DNA of 41,295 nt, taken from positions 1 through 41,295 of the forward strand of contig CALVYT010000004.1 in the NCBI GenBank assembly GCA_944372345.1, given 5' to 3'. Origin of the DNA: an uncultured Clostridia bacterium (lineage in GTDB: Bacteria > Bacillota > Clostridia > Christensenellales > Pumilibacteraceae). The notes below the pieces were generated by a model that was given only the letters and a program-made list of their open reading frames with translations, was not told the DNA's origin and did not search any database. This document shows, one piece after another, positions 19,369 through 28,185 of this stretch (position 1 is the first letter of the stretch; each line of letters starts with the position of its first letter). The position numbers and the translations under genes were made by a program.

Positions 19369-20283
19369 ATGTTCAGAAAAAAAGATCTGCTCGGGCTGAA
19401 AGATATGTCCGCCGAGGAAATAATCTCGGTGCTCGATCACGCCGCGGGCATGAAGGAAGCGTTCGTCGGAGGCAAACCGCTTTCGTTGCTGTCGGGCAAA
19501 TGCGTGACGACGCTTTTCTACGAGAACAGCACGCGCACGAAGAATTCGTTTGAAACGGCGGCGCGTTTTCTCGGCGCGCGCACGATGTCCGTTACGGTCG
19601 CGACGTCCTCCGTACAGAAAGGCGAGTCGCTGATAGACACGGGAAGGACGCTGGACGCGCTCCGCACGGACGCGATAGTGATCCGCCATTCGATGGCGGG
19701 CGCGCCCGCGCTGCTTGCCGCGAACGTAAAAGCGTCCGTCATAAACGCGGGCGACGGTATGAACGAACATCCGACGCAGAGTCTGCTCGATCTGTTTACG
19801 ATGCGCGACAAGTTCGGCACGTTCAAAGGACTGCGGGTCGTGCTCGTCGGCGACGTCAAACATTCGCGCGTAGCGCGCAGCAATATCTGGGCGCTGTCGC
19901 GGCTGGGAGCGGAAACGGTGGTCGTCGCGCCCTGCACGCTGATCCCCAAGGGGATAGAGGAGCTCGGCTGCGAGGTATCGTATAACATAGAGGACGCGCT
20001 CATCGGCGCGAACGTCGTGATGGGACTGCGTATCCAGCGCGAGCGGCAGAAAGCCGGGCTGTTCCCGTCGCTTTCCGAATACAATTCGGAGTTCGGCATA
20101 ACCGCGGAAAGGCTTTACGGTATCTGCGAGAACGCCATCGTGATGCACCCGGGACCCGTCAACCGCGGAGTGGAGCTATCCGGCGACGTGGCGGACTGCG
20201 AAAACAGCGTGATAAACGAACAGGTGACCAACGGCGTGGCGGTACGCATGGCGGTAATGGACATACTCGTCGGAGGAAGATGA
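19369..20283 (+). CDS. pyrB: Aspartate carbamoyltransferase catalytic subunit
   Basis: Condenses carbamoyl phosphate with aspartate to N-carbamoyl-aspartate. Its 304 residues match a normal catalytic chain. The carbamoyl-phosphate site STRTKNSFETAA and the downstream loop SVQKGESLIDT are intact, as are HPTQSLLDLFT and the C-terminal MHPGPVNRGVEL. No pyrI regulatory chain is nearby, so it is probably the unregulated trimer of the Bacillus type. AAAGGA precedes the ATG. Its substrate comes from CarAB encoded about 18 kb upstream. Confidence 0.97.
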   Translation: MFRKKDLLGLKDMSAEEIISVLDHAAGMKEAFVGGKPLSLLSGKCVTTLFYENSTRTKNSFETAARFLGARTMSVTVATSSVQKGESLIDTGRTLDALRTDAIVIRHSMAGAPALLAANVKASVINAGDGMNEHPTQSLLDLFTMRDKFGTFKGLRVVLVGDVKHSRVARSNIWALSRLGAETVVVAPCTLIPKGIEELGCEVSYNIEDALIGANVVMGLRIQRERQKAGLFPSLSEYNSEFGITAERLYGICENAIVMHPGPVNRGVELSGDVADCENSVINEQVTNGVAVRMAVMDILVGGR

Positions 20284-20284
20284 T

Positions 20285-21547
20285 ATGGGAAGCATACTGA
20301 TAAAGAACGGAACGGTCATAGATACGACGGAGACCGTCGCGGACGTATTCATCGAGGACGGCAAGATAATGCGCGTGGGCGACTGCTCGGGCGTGCGCGC
20401 GGACAAGACGATAGACGCGAGCGGTAAGTTCGTGCTCCCCGGGCTGGTGGATATGCACTGCCACCTGCGCGAGCCGGGTTTCGAGCATAAGGAAACGATA
20501 GAGTCGGGCGCGTATGCGGCGGTAAAGGGCGGATTCACGTCCGTGGCGTGCATGCCCAACACCGACCCGGTCATAGACAATCCCGCGCTCGTGCGCTATG
20601 TTTCCGTGCGCGGCGAAGAGGCGGGGTACGCGCGGGTATACCCGATAGCGTGCATAACCAAAGGTCAGAAAGGCGCGGAGCTTTCCGAAATGTCCGCGCT
20701 CAAAAAGGCGGGTGCGGTTGCGTTCAGCGACGACGGCAAACCCGTGACGGACAGCGGCGTGATGCGCAACGCGCTCGAATACGCCCGCACGTTCAATATG
20801 CTGATCATCGACCACCCCGAGGACCCGGCAGTGAGCGGCGACGGAGTGGCTAACGAGGGCGCGAACGCGACGATAGCGGGACTGCGCGGGATCAACCGTG
20901 CGGCGGAGGAGATAGCGATCGCGCGCGATATAGTGCTTGCCGAATCACTCGGCGCGAAGATACACATCGCGCACGTTTCGACGGCGGGCGGCGTCGAGCT
21001 GATCCGCGAAGCCAAAGCGCGCAACGTCAAGGTGACGTGCGAGACCTGCCCTCACTATTTCTGCGCGACGGACGAGGAGATACTCTCCTATAACACCAAC
21101 GCCAAGATCAATCCTCCGCTGCGCGAGCAGTCGGACGTGGACGCGATAATAGACGGCATACGCGACGGCACGATAGACGTCATAGCGACGGATCACGCCC
21201 CGCACGCCGCGGACGAGAAAAACAGGGAATTCGACCTCGCGCCGTTCGGCACGGTCGGGTTCGAGACCGCGCTTTCCCTCGCTTACACCTATCTCGCGGA
21301 CGCGGGCAACATAGGGATGACTGATATAGTCAGACTGATGAGCCATAACCCTGCGAAGTTGCTCGGACTGCCCGTCGTTTACGTCAAGCCTGGCGCGATG
21401 GCGGACGTCGTGGTGTTCGACCCCGCCCGCGAATGGACGGTCAGAGCGGACGAGCTTTCGGGCAAGGGTAAGAACTGCCTGTACGACGGCTGGATACTCA
21501 AAGGAAAAGTGACGAACACGATAGTCGGCGGAAAGATAAAGTGCTGA
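20285..21547 (+). CDS. pyrC: Dihydroorotase
   Basis: Cyclises N-carbamoyl-aspartate to dihydroorotate. It has 420 residues and is class I (Bacillus-like). Metal ligands are in VDMHCHLREPGFEHKE, HIAHVSTAGG and TDHAPHA, and CMPNTDPVIDNPA is the substrate loop. A single base separates it from the pyrB stop, and its GGAGG ribosome-binding site lies inside pyrB. Length and motifs argue for an active enzyme rather than the inactive PyrC-like partner found with some PyrB proteins. Confidence 0.96.
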   Translation: MGSILIKNGTVIDTTETVADVFIEDGKIMRVGDCSGVRADKTIDASGKFVLPGLVDMHCHLREPGFEHKETIESGAYAAVKGGFTSVACMPNTDPVIDNPALVRYVSVRGEEAGYARVYPIACITKGQKGAELSEMSALKKAGAVAFSDDGKPVTDSGVMRNALEYARTFNMLIIDHPEDPAVSGDGVANEGANATIAGLRGINRAAEEIAIARDIVLAESLGAKIHIAHVSTAGGVELIREAKARNVKVTCETCPHYFCATDEEILSYNTNAKINPPLREQSDVDAIIDGIRDGTIDVIATDHAPHAADEKNREFDLAPFGTVGFETALSLAYTYLADAGNIGMTDIVRLMSHNPAKLLGLPVVYVKPGAMADVVVFDPAREWTVRADELSGKGKNCLYDGWILKGKVTNTIVGGKIKC

Positions 21548-21560
21548 CGGAGACGGCGAT

Positions 21561-22442
21561 ATGATAACGGATATACTTTGCGAAAAGATCAAGGAAAAGG
21601 GCAACCCTTCCGTCGTCGGACTGGATACCGCGGCGGATTACCTGCCGGACAGCGGTAAATATTCCGATCCCGCGTCCGTGGCGGCGGCTGTGACGGATTT
21701 CAACCGTGCGATAATAGAGCGCGTCGCTCCGATAGTTCCCGCCGTGAAGGTGCAGATAGCTTATTACGAAGCGATGGGACTGCACGGCATGCGCGCGTTT
21801 TCGGACACCTGCAAGGCTGCGCGCGCCGCGGGCATGGTCGTGATAGCGGACGCCAAGCGCAACGACATAGGCGCGACCGCGAAGCAGTACGCCTCCGCGT
21901 TTTTCGGCGGCGGCGATCTCGACTGCGACTTTCTGACGGTCAACGGCTATCTCGGCACGGACGGTATCGCGCCTTTTCTCGGCAGAGAGGACAAGGGCGT
22001 GTTCGTCCTCGTCAAAACGTCCAATCCGTCGGGCGGCGAATTGCAGGATATGCGTCTGGAAAACGGGCGCACCGTCTATGAACAGATGGCTGCGCTCGTG
22101 GACGGATGGGGCAGGAACAGCGTGGGCGATTGCGGATATTCCGTCGTGGGTGCGGTTGTGGGCGCGACGTACCCCGAACAGGCTGTGCGCCTGCGCGCTA
22201 TGCTGCCGCACACGTTTTTCCTCGTGCCCGGTTACGGGGCGCAGGGCGGCGGCGCGGACGGCGCGGTCGCGGGGTTCGACGAGCGCGGGGGCGGCGGTAT
22301 AGTCAATTCCAGCCGCGGCATCATCTGCGCGTACCGTCAGGAAAAGTATAAGGGAATGAAGTTCGACGAAGCGGCATATGCTGCGTGCGTCGATATGCGC
22401 GAGGATCTTGTCGCCGCGCTCGGCAGAAAGGCGGCGTTATGA
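21561..22442 (+). CDS. pyrF: Orotidine 5'-phosphate decarboxylase, type 2
   Basis: Last step of UMP synthesis. At 293 residues it is longer than the E. coli-type enzyme (about 240) and fits the type 2 subfamily common in Clostridia and Actinobacteria. The catalytic Asp-Lys-Asp set is in VIADAKRNDIGATAKQYA. The N-terminal NPSVVGLDTAADYLP and the C-terminal phosphate loop GYGAQGGGADG and NSSRGI are intact. The stop overlaps pyrK (ATGA). A pyrF-pyrK-pyrD-pyrE order differs slightly from the pyrK-pyrD-pyrF-pyrE order of Bacillus. Confidence 0.96.
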   Translation: MITDILCEKIKEKGNPSVVGLDTAADYLPDSGKYSDPASVAAAVTDFNRAIIERVAPIVPAVKVQIAYYEAMGLHGMRAFSDTCKAARAAGMVVIADAKRNDIGATAKQYASAFFGGGDLDCDFLTVNGYLGTDGIAPFLGREDKGVFVLVKTSNPSGGELQDMRLENGRTVYEQMAALVDGWGRNSVGDCGYSVVGAVVGATYPEQAVRLRAMLPHTFFLVPGYGAQGGGADGAVAGFDERGGGGIVNSSRGIICAYRQEKYKGMKFDEAAYAACVDMREDLVAALGRKAAL

Positions 22443-23188
22443 AGGACGTGCCCGTAAAAGTCGCCGCGAACGAAAAGCTGTACGACGGCGCGTATATGCT
22501 GACCGTCGAGGGCGATCTGCCGCCTTTTTCGCCCGGGCAGTTCGCAATGGTAGAAGTCCCGTCGGGCGAGCGCATTCTTCGCCGTCCGTTCGGCATAGTG
22601 TATTCGGACGGAAGAAAGTGCGGATTTTTATATCAGGTCAAGGGCGGAGGGACGCGCGCTCTTACTCGGCTTAAAAGCGGCGACGAACTCAAAGTCCTGA
22701 TGCCGCTCGGCAACGGCTTTCCCGTTTCGGGAGGAAAGGTCGCCGTGATAGGCGGGGGATTCGGCGTCGCGCCGCTGCTCTCCGCCGCGCGCGGTTGCGC
22801 GGAAGCGGGCGCGGAAGTGCGCGTATACGCGGGTTTTGCCGCTGCGGAAAAGACTCTGCTGTGCGACCGTTTCGCGGAAGTCGCGAAAACGACGGTATGC
22901 ACCGATGACGGCAGCGCGGGCTTTCACGGTTTCCCGACGGCTGCGCTCGAAGCCGATATGGCTGCGGGATTTAAGCCGGACGTCGTGCTGTGCTGCGGTC
23001 CGGAACCGCTGATGCGCGCCGTAAAACGGCTGGGAGAGAGCCGCGGAATACCGACGTATCTTTCCCTTGAACGGCGTATGGGCTGCGGAGTGGGCGCGTG
23101 CCTGACCTGCACATGCCGCATAGCGGGGCATAACAAGCGTGTCTGCAAGGACGGTCCCGTATTCCCGTCGACGGAGGTGGAACTGTGA
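22439..23188 (+). CDS. pyrK: Dihydroorotate dehydrogenase B, electron-transfer subunit
   Basis: A 249-residue FAD/[2Fe-2S] protein that passes electrons from PyrD's FMN to NAD+. The FAD-binding motif RRPFGIVY, an NAD-binding GGGFGVAPLL (about residues 103-112) and a C-terminal cluster motif MGCGVGACLTCTC followed by KRVCKDGP are all present. I chose ATG 22439, which overlaps the pyrF stop (ATGA); the earlier in-frame start at 22385 would lie 54 bases inside pyrF. It is a paralogue of NfnA at 11286-12143, but adjacency to pyrD settles its role. Confidence 0.96.
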   Translation: MKDVPVKVAANEKLYDGAYMLTVEGDLPPFSPGQFAMVEVPSGERILRRPFGIVYSDGRKCGFLYQVKGGGTRALTRLKSGDELKVLMPLGNGFPVSGGKVAVIGGGFGVAPLLSAARGCAEAGAEVRVYAGFAAAEKTLLCDRFAEVAKTTVCTDDGSAGFHGFPTAALEADMAAGFKPDVVLCCGPEPLMRAVKRLGESRGIPTYLSLERRMGCGVGACLTCTCRIAGHNKRVCKDGPVFPSTEVEL

Positions 23189-24090
23189 ATACCGAAGTAA
23201 CGCTGTGCGGGATAAAGCTGAAAAACCCCGTGCTCGCCGCGTCCGGCACGTTCGGGTTCGGGAGAGAATATAACGAATTTTACGACGTCGGCAGGATCGG
23301 CGGCATAGTGGGCAAGGGACTTACGCTCGAACCGCGCGAGGGCAACGACGGCACGCGCATAGCGGAAACGCCGAGCGGAATGCTCAACTGCGTGGGTTTG
23401 CAGAACCCCGGCGTGGAAGCGTTCATAAAAGACGAACTGCCGTTCATGCTCGGCAGAGGCTGCGCGGCGATAGCGAACGCCGCGGGCAGCACCGTCGCGG
23501 ATTACGAGCGTATTGCAGAGCGGCTGGATGGAACGGACGTGGATATGATAGAGCTGAATATCAGCTGCCCTAACGTAAAGAACGGCGGTATGGCGTTCGG
23601 CGTGCTGCCGAAGAGCGTGGAGGAAGTGACTGCGGCGGCGAGAAAGCATTGCCGCAAACCGCTTATGATCAAACTCAGCCCGAACGTCGCGGATATTGCG
23701 GACAACGCGCGCGCTGCGGAGGCGGGCGGAGCGGACGCCGTTTCGCTCATCAATACGCTGACGGGAATGGCGGTGGATCTTGCAACGCGCCGCCCCGTGC
23801 TCGGCAACGTGACGGGCGGGCTCAGCGGTCCGTGCGTCAAACCCGTCGCGCTGCGTATGGTGCGGCAGGCGTATAAGGCGGTAAAGATCCCCGTGGTCGG
23901 ACTCGGCGGTATCTCGACGGCGGCGGACGCGCTGGAATTCATACTTTGCGGCGCGACGGCTGTGCAGGTGGGAACGGCTAATATCGCCGATCCGTTCGCC
24001 GCTCTCCGCGTCGTCGAAGGGCTGGCTGAGGAAATGGAAAAACTCGGAATAAAAGATCTCGGCGAACTGCGCGGAGCGCTCGCCGATTAA
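23185..24090 (+). CDS. pyrD: Dihydroorotate dehydrogenase B, catalytic subunit
   Basis: Oxidises dihydroorotate to orotate in a soluble PyrD2K2 complex linked to NAD+. It has 301 residues. The FMN barrel has PVLAASGTFGFGREY near the N-terminus, the catalytic-cysteine segment ELNISCPNVKNGG, IKLSPNVADIA and the C-terminal phosphate loop GLGGISTAADALE. It uses a GTG start that overlaps the pyrK stop (GTGA), with GGAGG a few bases upstream. The Cys base and partner PyrK mark class 1B. Confidence 0.97.
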   Translation: MNTEVTLCGIKLKNPVLAASGTFGFGREYNEFYDVGRIGGIVGKGLTLEPREGNDGTRIAETPSGMLNCVGLQNPGVEAFIKDELPFMLGRGCAAIANAAGSTVADYERIAERLDGTDVDMIELNISCPNVKNGGMAFGVLPKSVEEVTAAARKHCRKPLMIKLSPNVADIADNARAAEAGGADAVSLINTLTGMAVDLATRRPVLGNVTGGLSGPCVKPVALRMVRQAYKAVKIPVVGLGGISTAADALEFILCGATAVQVGTANIADPFAALRVVEGLAEEMEKLGIKDLGELRGALAD

Positions 24091-24104
24091 GGAGAATAAG
24101 TGAT

Positions 24105-24683
24105 ATGACAGACAAGGAAGTATTGCAGGCTTACGAAAGAACGGGCGGCGTGCTCAAAGGGCATTTCCTGCTGACGAGCGGCCGTCATTCGGACACCTAT
24201 ATGCAGAGCGCAAAGCTGTTCGTTCACCCCGAAGAGGCGAGAAAAATAGCGGAAGCGCTCGCTGAAAAGCTCGCTCCGTATAAGCCGGATATGATCGTTT
24301 CGCCCGCGGTGGGCGGGATAATCCTCGGCTACGAGCTTGCCCGCGCGATGGGCGTCACCGACATTTTCGCCGAGCGCGAAAACGGAGAAATGACGTTCCG
24401 CCGCGGTTTCGCGCTGGAAAAAGGCAGCCGAGTCGTGGTCGCGGAGGACGTGGTCACGACGGGCGGCAGCGTCAAGGAAGTCATCGCGCTGTGCCGCGCC
24501 TGCGGAGCGGAAGTCGTGGCTTGCGCGAGCGTGGTGGATCGCTCCAACGGCAAGGTGGAGTTTGACGTTCCTTACGTTCCGCTCCTGTCTATGGAAGTGA
24601 CGAGCTGGGAGCCCGACGAATGCCCGCTGTGCAAGGCGGGCGCGCCCGCTCCGTATAAGCCGGGCAGCAGAGGCGTAAAATAA
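24105..24683 (+). CDS. pyrE: Orotate phosphoribosyltransferase
   Basis: Joins orotate to PRPP to give OMP. It has 192 residues. The PRPP motif VVVAEDVVTTGGSVKEV and the N-terminal LLTSGRHSDTYMQSA are standard. The C-terminus ends in a CPLCKAGAPAPYKPGSR segment with a CxxC-like spacing, common in Clostridia-type PyrE. AAGGAG lies 10 bases before the ATG. This completes carAB-pyrBCDKEF, with all steps to UMP encoded in the window. Confidence 0.96.
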   Translation: MTDKEVLQAYERTGGVLKGHFLLTSGRHSDTYMQSAKLFVHPEEARKIAEALAEKLAPYKPDMIVSPAVGGIILGYELARAMGVTDIFAERENGEMTFRRGFALEKGSRVVVAEDVVTTGGSVKEVIALCRACGAEVVACASVVDRSNGKVEFDVPYVPLLSMEVTSWEPDECPLCKAGAPAPYKPGSRGVK

Positions 24684-24699
24684 GAAAGGGAGGCGTGCG

Positions 24700-25008
24700 G
24701 TGAACGGTAACGGCAGCGGATATTTTTCGAGATTCGGGCTCAGGCACGTCAGCGATATATTGCTTGTCGCGGCGTCCGTTGTGCTCATAGTCGGGCTGTT
24801 CGTGGAAACGCCCGTAGTCGGACTGGTAGGGTTCTGTATGTTCGCGGTTGGTTCCGCAATCTCCGCCGCACTGCGTTTCCGTATGCTTGCCGCGTCAGGC
24901 AGGGGAACGCCCGAGTTCCGCAATTCGCTGATAGTCGCAGTCGCGATGACAGCGGTGTTCGCGTTGTCGGTGTTCGGCGCGGTGGCGAAGATACTCTTTC
25001 TCGTCTGA
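24700..25008 (+). CDS. Small membrane protein of unknown function
   Basis: A 102-residue protein with about three hydrophobic helices: residues 19-37, 40-60 and 76-100. It has a basic connecting loop (RFRMLAASGRGTPEFRNS). GTG start with AAGGGAGG ahead, 16 bases after pyrE, so it is the last gene of the pyr operon. I recognise no family. Position at the end of the pyrimidine operon might suggest a transport-related role, but it is too small for a known uracil permease. Confidence 0.7.
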   Translation: MNGNGSGYFSRFGLRHVSDILLVAASVVLIVGLFVETPVVGLVGFCMFAVGSAISAALRFRMLAASGRGTPEFRNSLIVAVAMTAVFALSVFGAVAKILFLV

Positions 25009-25023
25009 CGGTGAAAACGACAA

Positions 25024-25056
25024 AAAACCGTCCGCGGCTTGCGGGCGGTTTTTGCT
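25024..25056. terminator. Bidirectional terminator between convergent operons
   Basis: Hairpin ACCGTCCGC / GCGGGCGGT (25027-25035 with 25041-25049, one imperfect pair) flanked by AAAAAA on the left and TTTTTG on the right. It can therefore terminate the pyr operon on the plus strand and rqcH on the minus strand. Confidence 0.9.
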
Positions 25057-25070
25057 TGCTTTTGTTTTGC

Positions 25071-26723
25071 TTACTTTTCGCCGTCGGGAGCGGCGGGATC
25101 GACGTACAGCGTTTTTGCTCCGAAGTAGTCCACTTTGCCGGGAGCGGCTCCGCGCTTTTTATGCACGTCCTTGACGCGCGTATAGTCGACGGGGACGTTT
25201 TCCGACCGCCGCGCCTTGGAGAAGAACGCGGCGATCTCCGCGGCTTTGACGAGCACGCTCTGCGGCGGCTCCTTGCCGCGCGTCCTGATGACGACGTGGC
25301 TGCCGTGAAACCCCTGCGTGTGCAGCCATATATCGTCGCCGCGCGATTCGCGGGTGATCCTGTCATTCTGCACGTTGCTCTTTCCGACGAGCACGGTGAA
25401 GCCGTCTATGTCGTACTTTCTCGGTTCGCTGACGGGCTTTTTGCCGCGCGCCGCGGCGCGGCGGATATATCCTTCCTCTTCGAGTTCGTCCGTTATCGCC
25501 GCCACATCCGAAACGTCATCGGCGAGGGAGAGTGCGGTATCCACGCTTTCGAGATAGTCTATCGCGCGTTCGGTCTCCGCTTTCTGTTCGGTCAGGTTCT
25601 CCACCGTGCGCAGCTTTTTGCGGTAGCGCGCGAAGTGTTTCTGCGCGTCCTCCTGCGGGGTGTTCTCCGTCAGCGCGATCGTCACGGTATTTCCGTCGTA
25701 CCAGTTTTCCGCGACGAGCGTGCTGTCGCCTCTCGATATCTTATACAGGTTAGCCGTGATGAGCTCGCCGAGCACGCGTTCGCGTTCGTAGTCGGACGCA
25801 GCGGCGAGATCCTTGACGAACCCCGCGAGTTTCTTGCGCTGCTTCGCGAGCGCGGCGGTCACGGCGCGGCGGGCGGCGGCGAGGGCGACGGATTTTTCGT
25901 CCGAAGCGCACGTCGCGGAGTAATACTCGTCCATCGCGTGACTGAGCGTTTCGCATTCCTCCGCCTCGTCCGTTTTTGTGCCGTAGGCGCAGAAGCAAAA
26001 GTCCGTCGGCTTGCCGCCCGAACGGTACAGCACGGGGCGCACGGGGCGGGCGAGCAGTCTGCGGCAGGCTTCGGACAGTCCGACGTTCTCTTTCGCCGCT
26101 ATGTCCGCGATCTCCGCGGCGGTCGCCGCCGACAGTCCGCGCAGCCTTTTTACCATCACGGCGGGCAGTTCTTCCGGCGGGCAGCCCGCGGCAAGAGCGT
26201 CCGCGCGCTCGTCCGCGGGGTCGAACCTCGTTTCGTCGCGGGGAGCGGTAAACGTTATCCCCGGCATCACCGGGCGGCTCTCCTCGAAACCTACGTGTTT
26301 GAGCGCGTCGGTGATCTTTCCGTTTTCGTCCGTCAGCACCACGTTGGAATATTTGCCCATTATCTCGATGAACAGGATATACCCGACGGGTGTGCCGAGG
26401 TCGTCCCTCGCCGTGATGTCAGCGCGCAGTATGCGCTCGAACGGCAGGGCGGAAATGCGGTCTATCGTTCCTCCGCCGATATGTCTGCGCAGATGCAGAC
26501 AGAACGACAGCGGAACGTCCGTGGACTTCGGGCGGGACGACGTGAGAAAGCAGCGCGGGGAAGTCGCCGCCGTTATCAGCAGATCGTTATTTTTCCCGCG
26601 CGCGCGGATGCACAGCGCGAGCGTGCTTTTGTCGCTCATTATTATCTTGTCTATCCTGCCGCCGGACAGGCATTCGTTAAGTTCTTCCGCGAGTTTTCCG
26701 TAATTTATCGCGTCCGCAGGCAT
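25071..26723 (-). CDS. rqcH: Ribosome quality control factor RqcH (NFACT family)
   Basis: Binds stalled 50S subunits carrying peptidyl-tRNA and recruits tRNA-Ala to add alanine tails that mark the chain for degradation. It has 550 residues. NFACT-N (about 1-240) begins with DAINYGKLAEELN and contains KYSNVVLTD. A long coiled-coil middle part (TENTPQEDAQKHFARYRKKLRTVE) follows. The NFACT-R domain has DGFTVLVGKSNVQNDRIT and DDIWLHTQGFHGSHVVI. I chose ATG 26723 because GGAGGTG precedes it; the longer frame from 26756 lacks such a site. It is divergent from tig-clpPX-lon, so protein quality-control genes are clustered. Older names are FbpA or fibronectin-binding protein. Confidence 0.94.
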   Translation of the reverse strand: MPADAINYGKLAEELNECLSGGRIDKIIMSDKSTLALCIRARGKNNDLLITAATSPRCFLTSSRPKSTDVPLSFCLHLRRHIGGGTIDRISALPFERILRADITARDDLGTPVGYILFIEIMGKYSNVVLTDENGKITDALKHVGFEESRPVMPGITFTAPRDETRFDPADERADALAAGCPPEELPAVMVKRLRGLSAATAAEIADIAAKENVGLSEACRRLLARPVRPVLYRSGGKPTDFCFCAYGTKTDEAEECETLSHAMDEYYSATCASDEKSVALAAARRAVTAALAKQRKKLAGFVKDLAAASDYERERVLGELITANLYKISRGDSTLVAENWYDGNTVTIALTENTPQEDAQKHFARYRKKLRTVENLTEQKAETERAIDYLESVDTALSLADDVSDVAAITDELEEEGYIRRAAARGKKPVSEPRKYDIDGFTVLVGKSNVQNDRITRESRGDDIWLHTQGFHGSHVVIRTRGKEPPQSVLVKAAEIAAFFSKARRSENVPVDYTRVKDVHKKRGAAPGKVDYFGAKTLYVDPAAPDGEK

Positions 26724-26794
26724 ACCGCACCTCCGAGCCTTCGTTGTATCACGCATACTATTTTAATATAAATGCAAAAAAAAGTAAATATGAT

Positions 26795-26823
26795 TTGACA
26801 TACTTTTTCGTTTGTGATAACAT
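26795..26823 (+). promoter_or_regulatory. Promoter of tig-clpP-clpX
   Basis: TTGACA (26795-26800), 17-base spacer, TAACAT (26818-26823) preceded by TGTGA. The leader is about 45 bases and ends in AAGGAG. No CtsR-like direct repeat or CIRCE element was seen in the leader. Confidence 0.75.
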
Positions 26824-26874
26824 ATTTAGGCATATAATCGAACGATGTAAAATAATCGGCACCAAGGAGCTGTA

Positions 26875-28164
26875 ATGAAGTACACGGTAAACAGAGAAAA
26901 GAGCGAAGTTACGCTTTCCTTCACCGCAAGCGAAGCGGAATGGAAAGAAGCGGAAAATAAGGCGTATGCGCAGAACAGGGGCAGGTATTCCGTGCCCGGA
27001 TTCCGTAAGGGACACGCGCCCAAGCATATGATAGAGCAGTACTACGGCGCGGGCGTATTCGCCGACGACGCTCTCGACGAGCTCGTTCAGAGCGGCTGGG
27101 AAAAATTCCTGGACGAAAACGACGCAAAAGGCGACGACAAACTCGTCCCCGTCGACCGTCCGAGTGCGAACATCGAGTCCGTCAAGGGCGGCAAAGTGAC
27201 GTTTACTCTTAAATTCCCCGTGCGCCCCGAAGTGAAGCTCGGCGAATATAAAGGTATTAAGATCCCCAAAATCGAGTATAATGTATCCGAAGAGGATGTG
27301 GACGCGGAACTTCGCCGTATAGCGGAGCGCGGCTCGAAGATAGAGGAAAAGGACGGCGCGGCGGAAAACGGCGACATCGTGAACATCGATTTCAAAGGCA
27401 CGGTGGACGGCGTGGCGTTCGACGGCGGCACGGCGGAAAAATACGACCTTACTCTCGGCAGCGGTTCGTTCATACCCGGATTCGAGGATCAGCTCGTCGG
27501 CGCGAAGGCGGGCGAGGAGCGCGCGGTCAAAGTCACGTTCCCCGAGGATTATCACGCGGACGCGCTCGCAGGCAAGGAAGCGGTGTTCGAGTGCAAGGTG
27601 AACAAGGTCAGCGTCAAGGTCGTTCCCGAACCGAGCGACGAGTGGGCGAAGGACGTTTCCGAATACGAAACGCTCGCCGAATACCGCGACAGCGTCAAGA
27701 AACGCATGGAGGAGCAGAACGACCGCCGTGTGAAGTCGGAAAAGGAAAACGCGGTCATTAACGCAATAGCAGACGCGTCCGAAGCGGACATTCCCGAAGC
27801 CATGGTCTCGGCGTACCTCGACGATATGCTGCGCGATCTGAGCTTCAATCTCTATTACCGCGGCATGACGACGGAAGACTACTTCAAATATATGGGTACT
27901 ACGGAAGAGGAGTACCGCAAGGAGAATCACGATAAAGCGCTGCGCGGCGCTCTGACCAGGCTTTGCCTCGAAGAGATCGTCAAACGCGAAAATATCACGG
28001 CGACGGACGAAGAGGCGGAGAAGAAATATCTCGACTCGCAGCCCGAGCCGGAGGACGGCAAGGAAAAGAGAAAGCCGGACGAGAAGGAGCTTTCCTATCT
28101 CAAAGACGAGATAGTTATGGACAAACTTCTCTCGATGCTCGTTTCCTCCGCCGTTACCGAATAA
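26875..28164 (+). CDS. tig: Trigger factor
   Basis: Ribosome-bound chaperone and peptidyl-prolyl isomerase for nascent chains. It has 429 residues. The N-terminal ribosome-binding domain contains FRKGHAPKHMIEQYYG, a variant of the family's GFRxGkxP signature. The FKBP-type PPIase domain (about 160-245) includes GDIVNIDFKGTVDGVAFDGG and LGSGSFIPGFEDQLVG. The helical C-terminal chaperone domain runs from about 250 to the end. AAGGAG lies 6 bases before the ATG. The order tig-clpP-clpX-lon-ysxC is close to Bacillus and Clostridium. Confidence 0.96.
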   Translation: MKYTVNREKSEVTLSFTASEAEWKEAENKAYAQNRGRYSVPGFRKGHAPKHMIEQYYGAGVFADDALDELVQSGWEKFLDENDAKGDDKLVPVDRPSANIESVKGGKVTFTLKFPVRPEVKLGEYKGIKIPKIEYNVSEEDVDAELRRIAERGSKIEEKDGAAENGDIVNIDFKGTVDGVAFDGGTAEKYDLTLGSGSFIPGFEDQLVGAKAGEERAVKVTFPEDYHADALAGKEAVFECKVNKVSVKVVPEPSDEWAKDVSEYETLAEYRDSVKKRMEEQNDRRVKSEKENAVINAIADASEADIPEAMVSAYLDDMLRDLSFNLYYRGMTTEDYFKYMGTTEEEYRKENHDKALRGALTRLCLEEIVKRENITATDEEAEKKYLDSQPEPEDGKEKRKPDEKELSYLKDEIVMDKLLSMLVSSAVTE

Positions 28165-28185
28165 CACGGCAGAGAGGTATATCAT

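Noticed and set aside
25011..26771. 586-codon plus-strand ORF
   Set aside because: Antisense shadow of rqcH, whose domains and start site are clear on the minus strand; begins within the terminator region.
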